Of a stretch of DNA of 13,307 nt, positions 1-7,994 are shown in pieces. Under the pieces are notes generated by a model, which searched no databases, had not been told where the DNA came from, and was given only the letters and a program-made list of their open reading frames with translations. The position numbers and the translations under genes are program-made. Origin of the DNA: Aureobasidium sp. EXF-3400 (Eukaryota > Ascomycota > Dothideomycetes > Dothideales > Saccotheciaceae); NCBI GenBank assembly GCA_024195585.1, contig SWBL01000653.1, forward strand, positions 1-13,307, read 5' to 3'. How positions within the stretch are numbered: the first letter of the stretch is position 1; every line of letters starts with the position of its first letter.

Positions 1-102
1 CAGATAGGGACAAAGAAGGAAGAACCAATAGGAGACGGCTTATAGGTTTGTCGTAGAGCCAAGTAGCCTGATCAATTGAATCAATCAATCAATCAATCAA
101 TA
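1..102 (+). other. 5' leader of the non-LTR retrotransposon
   Basis: This stretch lies upstream of the first ATG of the large retrotransposon ORF and probably belongs to the element's 5' untranslated region. The reading frame of the ORF is open back to an in-frame TAG at 64-66, but no ATG occurs between that stop and position 103. The true 5' end of the element is not visible because the window starts inside it or at its edge. No promoter motif is recognisable. Confidence 0.5.
81..100 (+). repeat. (TCAA)5 microsatellite directly before the start codon
   Basis: Five perfect tandem copies of TCAA occupy 81-100 and end two bases before the ATG at 103. The repeat is in the same open frame as the downstream ORF and would read as an Asn-Gln-Ser-Ile repeat if translation began at a non-AUG codon. 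It may be a simple expansion in the leader. Confidence 0.9.
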
Positions 103-3100
103 ATGGGTAGCTACTGTTACTACGCAAAAGCTACTGTAATACCCAATATGGCAAAAGATAAGCCAGGTACTTGCCGTATCTGCTTTCGCCCCTACGCCTA
201 CTTGTGGGACCACGTCAAGAAAAATCACCTCCATCTACAACCCCCTCTTGCAACCTTAGCTCAGATGGGCTTTACCGCCTGCCCTACCTGCCGCCAGCCC
301 TGCCAAACACCCCACGGCGTTAGATCCCACCAGTCTAAATCTGGCTGTACAAGGAACACCACCACCACCCCTACTACTACTACTACACCGATCCCTCGAA
401 CTACTTCTACCGCCGTTACCACCATAACCAACAAACGCCGCCGCTCGTCCCGATCCCCATCTATAGCAAGGCAAAGGGCAAGGCCAAGAGCAAGGAATAT
501 ACACACCTATCGAGACGTACTGCCTCAGCTAGATAGCCCCCCGGACAGACTACTAGGCCTACTCTCCGATAGCCAGCCAGACAGCCAGCCAGACAGCCAG
601 CCAGACAGCCAGCCACATAGCCAGCCAGACAGCCAGATACACATCCAGCTACATAGCCAGCTACACAGCCAGCTACACAGCCAGCTACACAGCCAGCTAC
701 ACAGCCAGCCAGGCAGCCCCCTTAGCAACCTGCAACAGGAAGTCCTAGGGAACTCGCCTACCAGCCGGTCTGCCACCCCCTCATTAGACCACCCCACCTC
801 CCCCTCTCTAGAAGAAGGTACCTCCTACGGCTCTCCTAACGAGTCTACTATCGGCCTGCTGGAAGATCTAGCCTCAAACCTAGCTAGCGGCCAAAGCTCG
901 CCAGCCCAAAGCGAGATCTATGTTCAGGGCACCCCTCAGGACTTTGGTAGCACCTACTCTCCTACCCCCTCTTCCCCCGGCTCACCTATACCCCTCTCCT
1001 ATTCACTAGGCACTCAGGGACCTACTAGGCCTATCTATGGAGACGAACACACACCACCACCGCCAGACGTAGCCGGCATACCTACAGGCCTAGGCCAAGA
1101 TAAGTATAACACCTACCAGCCCCGGAACAAGTACCTACAGCAGCTGTTTAGCTACAACCACGTACAGGCAAAAGACCACACCTTCCGAGGTAGTCAGGCG
1201 ACTAGCTTTATAGCCGCTGCGGCCAGGTGTGCCTCTAGATATACCCGCCAGCCAACAGAAAAGCACCTACTGGACTTTCTACTTCTACCAAAGGCAGGCC
1301 TTACGCTTGGCATCCAATCAGAGGAGTTTAGCACCCAATACGTCCTACAACACTACCCTGATCTGATGCTACCCCCACCAAACCAAGTAGAGGCCGATAG
1401 AGCACAAGAGTTCCTAGGCCAGCCGGACAACCGACAGGATAACCCCTGCTCTAGGGCCCAACGGCTAGTAGAGAAAGGTTACCTAGGCAGAGCTGCAAGG
1501 GCACTGGTAGACCCCTCAGCCCTAGCTAGAAACTCGGCCGAGATCCTAGCCAAACTAAGGGAAAAACACCCTGTCGGACAGCCTCACCCCTTTACCTCGT
1601 CTGCTAGCCCACGGCCTGGCCCTAGACCAGTCCCGGAAGACGTACTACAGGCCCTAGCCTCCTTCGCACCGGATACAGCCCCTGGCCTATCTGGCTGGTC
1701 GGTCCCCCTGCTAAGAGAGGCCTGTAAGCAAAAACAGGTGGTAGACTTCCTTACCCACCTATGTAAGCAGGTACAGAACGGCCTCGCCCCCGGAAGCCAG
1801 CTACTTACAGCATCAAGACTGGTCGCCTTAGATAAGGAAGATAATGGAGTTCGGCCAATTGCAGTAGGGGAACTTATCTACAGGCTTGTAGCTAAAGTCC
1901 TCCTCCGGAAACAGTTCTCTAAGGACCAACTAGCCCCCTTCCAACTAGGGGTCCAAAGCCCAGGCGGAGTTGAGCCTATTATACACCTCCTGGGACATGC
2001 TATAGAAGGCAACCTTAAGGGATACACCCACGTCTGCTCTATAGACTTTAAGAATGCCTTTAACTCGGTCTCTCGAGCATCGGTAGCCCACGGAGTCTTA
2101 AGCCACGCCCCAGAATTCTACAAGGCTGCTAAGTGGGCCTACGACGAACCGGCGGCTCTAGTGATGTACGACGGCACAGTAATCACCTCCTCGGAAGGGG
2201 TAAGACAAGGAGACCCCCTTGGCCCCCTGTTCTTCTCCCTAGCTATCCGAGCCACCCTGCAGCAACTTCAGCAACAGCTACAAAGGACCACTAACTACAA
2301 TAGGCCTCCCCCTATCATCCTAGCATACCTAGATGATATCTACATCATCTCAGGGCAGGAGATCACCCTACGAGAGCTAGAGGACTACCTAAAAGATGCC
2401 CCCATTACACTTAACACAGACAAGACAAAGACACAGTCCCTAGCCGCAGCCCGGACGACAGGAATAAAGACCCTAGGCTCCTTCATAGGCTCAACCCTAC
2501 AAAAGGCTAGCTTCCTAGCCTCAAAGATCCAAGACCTCCAAGTGGTACTAGATAGACTAAAGGCCCTTCCAAAACAACATGCCCTACTTCTACTTAGGGC
2601 TAGCACGTCCACACTTCTTCGACACCTTCCTAGGACCATCAGCGCCCAGGGACTCTTCGCAGAGTTCCGGGACATCGACATAAGGCTTTTAGAGACGGTG
2701 AAATACCTACAGGGGTCAGGGGACAGCAGGGCACTAGACCAGGACCTAGTAGCCCTCCCAACTCGCCTAGGCGGCCTAGGTATCCCGCTCTACGCAGAGA
2801 CGGCCCAGCTAGCCTTCCAGAACTCGCAGGCTATAGCAGATATCACACTACAACGGATCCTACCACCAAAACTCTTCTGGCGCCTTCCCCGAGCACCTTC
2901 ACCAACGCCTAGTGAGACTAGAAAGGACGAACTAGAAGGAAACATAGATGAGGACACAGAAGAGGACACACTAGACCAGGACCAGGACCAGAACCAGGAC
3001 TACACCCAGAAGCAGCACCACACCCAGGACCAACACAACGCCCAGGAACAAGCCCTGGATAGGGGTAGAAGCAGAAGTAGAGCAAACCAACAACCACAAC

Positions 3101-3927
3101 CAAGCCTACCCTTCCTCCTATCCCAGGACCCCCAACAACAACCCCTCTTTCCCCCTGAACACCGACAGATAGACCCCACTAGCACAGGCCCTGCTAGAAC
3201 CATCTACCGAGCCGCGATAGACAAGCTAAACAGGGCTAGGCTAGTAAGAGTACAGCAAAAGCTCTCCCTACAACAGGAGAACGTCCGGCTAGAGAACTCC
3301 GCCTTCCTAGGCCGGAGATGGCTATTAGCGATGCCTACTTCACAGCCCCTGCGGCTCTCGGATATGGACATAGCCGCGGCCCTCTCAATCCGACTTCTCA
3401 CATCGCCCGAAGATAGCCAAGACATCTGTAGGCACTGCGATAGAGCCTATACCTTTGCCCACGAAGACGCCTGCCGAGCTAGGACTAGACAGACCATTGT
3501 CAAGCACAACAAGATCTGCCAGGCACTTACAACCGCCCTGCAAACCATCCCGGAGAACAAGGTGACCCTAGAACCACAAGGGGACTACCGAGGAATCCGG
3601 ACAGATATAAGGATAGATAACCCTAAGGGAACAACCTATCTTGACGTCTCCGTCATCTCCCTAGGCAAGGAAACCGCTAGGAAGGACCCTAACAACACCT
3701 TATCAGCTACAGAGAAGGCTAAGAAACTCAAATACCAAAACCTAGGCCGGGCCTTCCGACCATTCATCCTTAGCCAGGGGGGCCTCTTAGGAAAGGAGAC
3801 CTCACAAACCTATAAGGAGTTCCAGAAGTCCCTTACTCCTAGCACCTCGGAATGGCTAGATAAGTACATCTCTACTACTCTAGTAAGACTCCGGGCTAGG
3901 AACTGGCTAGGATATGGAATAGACTAG
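103..3927 (+). CDS. Non-LTR retrotransposon polyprotein: zinc fingers, reverse transcriptase, restriction-like endonuclease
   Basis: This intact 1274-aa ORF should carry out target-primed reverse transcription: nick DNA, then copy the element RNA onto the nick. Numbered from ATG103, two zinc-finger-like motifs come first (C24, C27, H37, H42; then C60, C63, H76, C82). A Pro/Ser/Gln-rich linker follows. The reverse transcriptase covers about 560-830, with RPIAV at 584, motif A around D648 (DFKNAF), motif B RQGDP at 701 and the YLDD catalytic motif at 742-745. An acidic, Gln-rich insert spans about 940-1000. A CCHC knuckle (C1109, C1112, H1120, C1124) precedes an RTD...LDV segment with D1168 and D1181, matching the PD-(D/E)XK-like endonuclease of R2/CRE-type elements. 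No apurinic endonuclease or separate gag ORF is present, which fits the single-ORF class. ATG103 is the first in-frame ATG; ATG148 is an alternative. Leu codons favour CTA, unlike the flanking genes. Clade is inferred and not resolved. Confidence 0.93.
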   Translation: MGSYCYYAKATVIPNMAKDKPGTCRICFRPYAYLWDHVKKNHLHLQPPLATLAQMGFTACPTCRQPCQTPHGVRSHQSKSGCTRNTTTTPTTTTTPIPRTTSTAVTTITNKRRRSSRSPSIARQRARPRARNIHTYRDVLPQLDSPPDRLLGLLSDSQPDSQPDSQPDSQPHSQPDSQIHIQLHSQLHSQLHSQLHSQLHSQPGSPLSNLQQEVLGNSPTSRSATPSLDHPTSPSLEEGTSYGSPNESTIGLLEDLASNLASGQSSPAQSEIYVQGTPQDFGSTYSPTPSSPGSPIPLSYSLGTQGPTRPIYGDEHTPPPPDVAGIPTGLGQDKYNTYQPRNKYLQQLFSYNHVQAKDHTFRGSQATSFIAAAARCASRYTRQPTEKHLLDFLLLPKAGLTLGIQSEEFSTQYVLQHYPDLMLPPPNQVEADRAQEFLGQPDNRQDNPCSRAQRLVEKGYLGRAARALVDPSALARNSAEILAKLREKHPVGQPHPFTSSASPRPGPRPVPEDVLQALASFAPDTAPGLSGWSVPLLREACKQKQVVDFLTHLCKQVQNGLAPGSQLLTASRLVALDKEDNGVRPIAVGELIYRLVAKVLLRKQFSKDQLAPFQLGVQSPGGVEPIIHLLGHAIEGNLKGYTHVCSIDFKNAFNSVSRASVAHGVLSHAPEFYKAAKWAYDEPAALVMYDGTVITSSEGVRQGDPLGPLFFSLAIRATLQQLQQQLQRTTNYNRPPPIILAYLDDIYIISGQEITLRELEDYLKDAPITLNTDKTKTQSLAAARTTGIKTLGSFIGSTLQKASFLASKIQDLQVVLDRLKALPKQHALLLLRASTSTLLRHLPRTISAQGLFAEFRDIDIRLLETVKYLQGSGDSRALDQDLVALPTRLGGLGIPLYAETAQLAFQNSQAIADITLQRILPPKLFWRLPRAPSPTPSETRKDELEGNIDEDTEEDTLDQDQDQNQDYTQKQHHTQDQHNAQEQALDRGRSRSRANQQPQPSLPFLLSQDPQQQPLFPPEHRQIDPTSTGPARTIYRAAIDKLNRARLVRVQQKLSLQQENVRLENSAFLGRRWLLAMPTSQPLRLSDMDIAAALSIRLLTSPEDSQDICRHCDRAYTFAHEDACRARTRQTIVKHNKICQALTTALQTIPENKVTLEPQGDYRGIRTDIRIDNPKGTTYLDVSVISLGKETARKDPNNTLSATEKAKKLKYQNLGRAFRPFILSQGGLLGKETSQTYKEFQKSLTPSTSEWLDKYISTTLVRLRARNWLGYGID
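568..711 (+). repeat. 12-nt coding minisatellite, 12 units
   Basis: Twelve tandem 12-nt units lie in frame inside the retrotransposon ORF and encode a tetrapeptide repeat that shifts from DSQP in the first part to HSQL in the second. Unit variation is mostly at the first and last codon, so there are two sub-arrays. Because the unit is a multiple of three, copy-number change keeps the frame. The antisense reading gives an artefactual Cys/Trp-rich open frame. Confidence 0.93.
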
Positions 3928-4057
3928 ACTATTTTCTCCTATTATTTTTGCTACCTTTCCTTACTTCTCTTTCTCTAGTTCTTTTTGTTTTTCCTATGTT
4001 AATAAGTAGTTAGACGAGCAAGAACAGCTTATATAGAAACGTAATAGAGTGTTTTTA
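3928..4057 (+). other. 3' untranslated region of the retrotransposon
   Basis: About 130 nt of pyrimidine-rich then A/T-rich sequence follow the TAG stop of the element ORF and lead to a telomere-like dimer. A short T run precedes AAA just before the junction, and there is no long poly(A) tail. I infer that this is the element 3' UTR that the reverse transcriptase would recognise. Its exact end is uncertain by several bases because the telomere-like bases could belong to the element or to the target. Confidence 0.6.
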
Positions 4058-4069
4058 AACCCTAACCCT
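4058..4069 (+). repeat. Telomere-like dimer (AACCCT)2 at the element/host junction
   Basis: Positions 4058-4069 are two perfect AACCCT units, the C-rich strand of the TTAGGG repeat used by most filamentous ascomycetes. The dimer lies exactly between the retrotransposon 3' UTR and the coding remnant that starts at 4069. C-rich strand 5' to unique sequence is the orientation of a left chromosome end. It may be a telomeric target remnant, a healed break, or an element tail; two units alone could also arise by chance. Confidence 0.6.
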
Positions 4070-4434
4070 CCGATCCTACCCTAGATCTTGCCAAGTTCGT
4101 GGCATGGGTGCAGACCGAAGTCAGCTATTCGATAGTCGCAGCGAATATTCCTCTCATCGTGCCCTTCGTCAAGTCTCTCAGTGCCCGCTACGGCGGGTTC
4201 GACCAGACTAGAACTAGTCAAACTCATGAGCTTACTGCACTGGACGCTGTCCCCAACAAAGCCACGTATGATCGGACTGAGACCTATGAGTGCTTGGTGG
4301 AAGCGGTGCCTGAACCTCTGCGCGAAAGTTTCTGTAGCGATGACAGTCAGAAGCGGATAATTGACCAAAGAGGAACAATCAACAAGAGGATGTCTTTTGA
4401 TGTGACCCATGCTGGTTCGCGAGATAGTTTATAG
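4069..4434 (+). pseudogene. C-terminal remnant of a fungal rhodopsin-domain (SAT4-like) integral membrane protein
   Basis: The frame is open from 4066 to the TAG at 4432-4434, about 121 codons, and has no suitable ATG at its beginning; a stop at 4063 lies in the telomere-like dimer. The translation starts SDPTLDLAKFVAWVQTEVSY and continues through a hydrophobic helix ending in IPLIVPFVKSL and YGG. From memory this matches the last transmembrane segment and cytoplasmic tail of the fungal rhodopsin-domain membrane proteins, where a DPT...W(T)Q.E motif precedes the final helix with a conserved Pro. The remaining 85 residues form a polar tail. The N-terminal six helices are absent; the retrotransposon occupies their place. 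The function of this family is poorly known. Assignment rests on motif recall, not a search. Confidence 0.62.
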
Positions 4435-5452
4435 GTTTTGATGCACGACGAAAAACATGGCGAGTGTCACTGTCACAGCCGAAGCTTAATGTAAAGGCCT
4501 GGAATGGCATGGACATTTACCATATTGTAATGGAATCGAGTTTACCGAGACTCTCAGCTTGTGCGTAGAATCAAATACAGTCACTGTACTATCACCGCTT
4601 ACTCTGGAAGTGTGTATGTCAGTTCTTAGAAATAGGCTCTAAGAATAGCAATGCATCAGTCAGTCATGATGTACTTGAATCTCCCAAAGATGACAATCAG
4701 CGAAGTGGAGGGTTGGGCTCGTAGACCAGATCACTCAGTCGAAGTGTTTCGCTCCCCTAGCTTATGCAGCCAGATAGTCATGTATGAGCGAGAAACGCCG
4801 TTCCGAAGAGACCAGATTCTTGAGGAGATCAGATTCCAGCCTAAAACTCTAGGTTTCGCGGTGGGACGATTCTACAGAGCGGTGAATTCTAAGAGTTCTC
4901 TAGAGTCCAGTTCTATGATTCTTGGACGTTAATCAAAACGTTCTAGAAAAGTCTTGAGGCTATCATTCTGTATATGTAAGTTTGCAATTAATTGTGGTGA
5001 CGTTTGGTGTAAGCTTCCCATTGGATATGTGATGTGAAATTTCATAATAAGCTATTTGTTTATGATGGCAAGTATATGAAGAAGTTGTCAGGAATATTTG
5101 GCTATATATCAAAAACAGTTTTATAAATAGTACATCGAGGTAGCGAAGTTGGGGAAGGTAGTGAGGTAGAACGAATCGCTGTGGGCGCCGGGGGACGGGT
5201 TTGAACGTACCCCTAGAGTATCTCTAGAAACTTAACACGCTTTCTTCTGCCCTGGGATCATTCCCTCTATCGTTTCGGGTAGCGAGTCAGGACTTCTTGG
5301 CTGCGAATTCTGAGATGAAGTTTCTCCTCTATCGTCTCTGACTGCGACTCCTGCCCCCGTCGTCCCGATCATCGTTCTCCTGTTCTAACTCTTGTTGTCG
5401 CATTAGACGCACCAGACTTGCTGGTCTTGGTCTGACCCTCGAGGCACATCGT
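4435..5452. other. Intergenic stretch without a supported gene
   Basis: I see no gene here. One ATG-initiated open frame at 4651-4932 (plus, 93 aa) has no recognisable motif and is short enough to be chance. The sequence is A/T-richer around 4930-5130 and becomes G/C-rich near 5140-5220. A weak direct duplication (CCTCTATCGT at 5264 and 5326) lies within 5260-5340. Confidence 0.5.
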
Positions 5453-6367
5453 TTGATCAAGCTTGTGAGCGCTACGGGGATCATGAAGTGGCCACCAGTT
5501 GATGAGGCGCGAGAGGCTGCGATCGCGATGACATCGAAGTCATTGATGACGGCAGCTATGTCTCTGTGTTCCTACGGTGGGACCGCGACTGTGGATTTGA
5601 GAGACCGCGCACAGTATAGTCATTTTGAGGCTGAAAGTTCACCATGTTTTCCCAACCAAAGGCCTCTTAGCATATGCCACAGGATAGTCATTCCCTAGCT
5701 TCAACTTCGTTCAAGTCAACAAAAGCACGTGGACATCAATTGAAGGGAGTATCAAGATATTGGTATAACGTCAAGGTCAGAGCATGCATATCTGAAACTA
5801 TGAGAAACGAGAACAGCACCCATAGACTCGACGTGATCGACACACTTGAGAATACCAACGGTGCCCAAACAAGCCGATGTCCGCCGTTTCCTTCGAGGAC
5901 CCATTCCAATGCCAGGCATGATGTATCTCAGGCTGCGGCAGCGTTGTTATTGTTTCTATGCCGGAGGTCCACTCTATCCAGCGATTCAATCCCCACCTCC
6001 GAAGCTACATTCTTGGAATCAAAGATTGAGAGACACGTTCGAGAGTAGTCATGAAGGAGCTAAGAGTCCATGGCGGGAACGAGAAGTAAGAAGAATAGCG
6101 GACTACTTCATTCACTGAACGGAGAGTCTATCTACAGAAGAACGACTCTTGCAGGAAATGTAAATGCTTGATTCATTCTTCGCTTTGAAGGCGGTATGCA
6201 GCAGAGTAGATCTCACCCAGATATGTTCTGGCCAACTATCATGCTAGAAGTGAAAGAGTTGAATGTATCGTTGCCGTACTACACTGCCGCTCTGCCGCTA
6301 CCTTTTCCTACATCCAGACGGCAGCGGGGGAAGTGGGATCGACGGAGGAGGCGTCGGTGGCTCAAAA
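5453..6367. other. Intergenic stretch with unassigned short open frames
   Basis: No gene can be assigned. An ATG-initiated plus-strand frame at 5674-6048 (124 aa) is basic and Ser/Thr-rich and has no domain I recognise. Overlapping frames at 5453-5698 and 5846-6118 begin with TTG, not ATG. Two copies of ACAGNATAGTCATT occur at 5611 and 5679, with related TAGTCAT copies at 4775 and 6046. A further plus-strand frame open from 6210 to 6527 runs antisense to exon 2 of the next gene. Confidence 0.45.
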
Positions 6368-7252
6368 CTATGCAAAGACGGGCCTCCTTGAGGCTCTCGG
6401 AGAGGTGATGAAAATGGACATGTTTGGGTTGGGACTTCGATGTCTGAATGCTGAACACAGGGAGCTGTTTTTTGAGGCGCCTGTGGATGCTTCCTGTCAG
6501 CATACGATTATACTATCAGGCAGATAATCGGACTCCACTTATGGACATACCATCGGCGATGTTAGTAATGGCTTGCTATTGTGCCCTGAAGATCCTTCAA
6601 AAGACCCCAGACCTCCGCGCGATTGAGGTACGTCCACAATGGATCCTTCTGTAAGGTCGTGATGATGAATCTGGAATGTTCCATGCAAATCTCGTGTCGA
6701 CAACTTCTGTGAGATGTCCTTGGAAAGCTTAGCCAGGTTGAATGGGTCCAATGTGTCAATGTTGTCCGCAATTGTCACCATGCTCGGGTGTAGACCGCTG
6801 TCAAATATCTCAGACATCTTGGGAGAGTTGATTCTCTTTCCTACATCATATGAGGGTGTCTTTGTATGACTTTGGCATACAAAATGTGGTGATCCCGGTG
6901 GGTTTGGAGGTCGGGCAGCCGAGGAAAGGAGATCCGAAGGTAAGTCGGGAAGCAGATTCGCCGGATTACTGTCAGAGCTGGCCATGGAATCGATGGAGTG
7001 TCTAGGACTGTGATTGTGAAAGTTTCTTTGAGACCCCATTTCCGAGGCGCTGAAGTCATTGGGGTCACTAAAGCTCGAGTTCCGGCATGGGGATGCAGGC
7101 CCTGTCTTGTTCGGGCTCATCAGGACAGTCTTTGTCGCCGTTCTTGTAGCGGACAAGATCAAGTTCTTGGAAGATTCCTTGAAGCGTAATAACAGCCGTC
7201 TGATTCTGCTATTTCGCATAGCAGCTGCAGTATCGTCCTGATTGACAGCCAT
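6368..7252 (-). CDS. Hypothetical Ser/Pro-rich protein, two exons
   Basis: I propose complement(join(6368..6493,6551..7252)), 275 aa. Exon 1 encodes 234 codons starting at the ATG at 7252. It ends at an ideal fungal donor, GTATGT at 6550, and the 57-nt intron ends in GCTGACAG, where the branch-like GCTGAC lies against the acceptor. This phase-0 splice gives 41 further residues to a TAG at 6368. The protein begins with a basic helix-like segment (RNSRIRRLLLRFK), then a long Ser/Pro/Asn-rich, probably disordered body, with one more ordered stretch near residues 155-190 (NIDTLDPFNLAKLSKDI). No membrane segment, signal peptide or known domain is visible. An unspliced reading would stop three codons after the donor. 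I do not recognise a family, and the start could lie in an upstream exon because the ATG context is weak. Confidence 0.55.
6494..6550 (-). other. Candidate intron in the Ser/Pro-rich gene
   Basis: The 57-nt intron reads GTATGT at the donor and ends GCTGACAG at the acceptor on the minus strand. Length and donor fit filamentous ascomycete introns. The branch-like CTGAC is very close to the AG, so a branch point further upstream is possible. Confidence 0.5.
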
Positions 7253-7973
7253 CGAATTTCAGTAAACACTCACAGACTCGAGTGTATATCTGATGAAGCG
7301 GGCGATTTGCCGATGGTGGTGGAAAGAAGGAAATGGGTTACGAAGTGGCTCAGCAAGGAATCAGGATGGTTGGATCTGCAGACTTGTGCTCTGTCCACCG
7401 CCAATCAACCGCGCTAGTTAGTGTCGGACAGCTGTCGCTGGAAGGCTATCGAACTCTCGCGGGAGACGCTTTTTGAAACAGCCAGGTCAAGATCTTCTTG
7501 GTTGAGCGGAGGACCAGTACAACTGATCAGGATCCGAGACAGACATGCATATGCAACCACGAGCCTGTATCTGTCCACACGAAAAGAGTGTGCGATTAGT
7601 ACACAAATGAGAGGGAAGCGAGAGGCGCCCGTCCCTGGGGAGCAACAGTACGCTAGCAGATGTCTTTGGCCATAATCAGCTATAGATGGGCAGCTCTATA
7701 TTACTATGATCCGTTCGGACTCTGCGTACTTCACGTCTGGATTGGTTGGTCAGCAAGAAATTGCTGTGGTGAGAGCCTGTGCGTTGACTTTCGTACTGGC
7801 TCACGCTATCTGAACACTAAGAACGGCATTAAGATGCGTATATAGTGTCATACGTGTGACCGTAAGCCGACAAGCGGAGCGGACTGCAGGCGGAAGCGTC
7901 TCAACTGCAGCCTTGGACTAAATTTGTGACATGCGGTCGCTCGTAAGCTCATCTACTTTGCGGATTCCCTTCC

Positions 7974-7994
7974 ACGTGAGCAGCTTGCTCACGT
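7974..7994. repeat. Perfect inverted repeat, 9-bp arms, 3-nt spacer
   Basis: ACGTGAGCA at 7974-7982 and its exact reverse complement TGCTCACGT at 7986-7994 flank a GCT spacer. The left arm overlaps a CACGTG E-box (7973-7978). It could be a dimeric regulator site or a small hairpin, and it lies about 720 bp upstream of the minus-strand gene start at 7252. Confidence 0.6.

Noticed and set aside
525..797. Minus-strand open frame with a Trp-Leu-Cys-Ser repeat
   Set aside because: It is the antisense reading of the 12-nt minisatellite inside the retrotransposon ORF; the repeat unit length of 12 keeps every frame open.
2385..3425. Several minus-strand open frames of 60-98 aa
   Set aside because: They are shadows of the intact retrotransposon ORF with its skewed codon use.
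4081..4410. 109-aa minus-strand open frame
   Set aside because: It lies opposite the rhodopsin-like remnant, whose plus-strand translation has recognisable family motifs; the minus translation has none.
5190..5216. tRNA T-arm-like stem GGGT...ACCC with TTGAAC in the loop
   Set aside because: The loop is eight bases, lacks the TTCRA core, and no acceptor or anticodon stem can be drawn around it.
5140..5460. Possible LTR retrotransposon leader or gag start
   Set aside because: The texture suggested it, but I found no paired LTR, primer-binding site, zinc knuckle or pol motif in the window.
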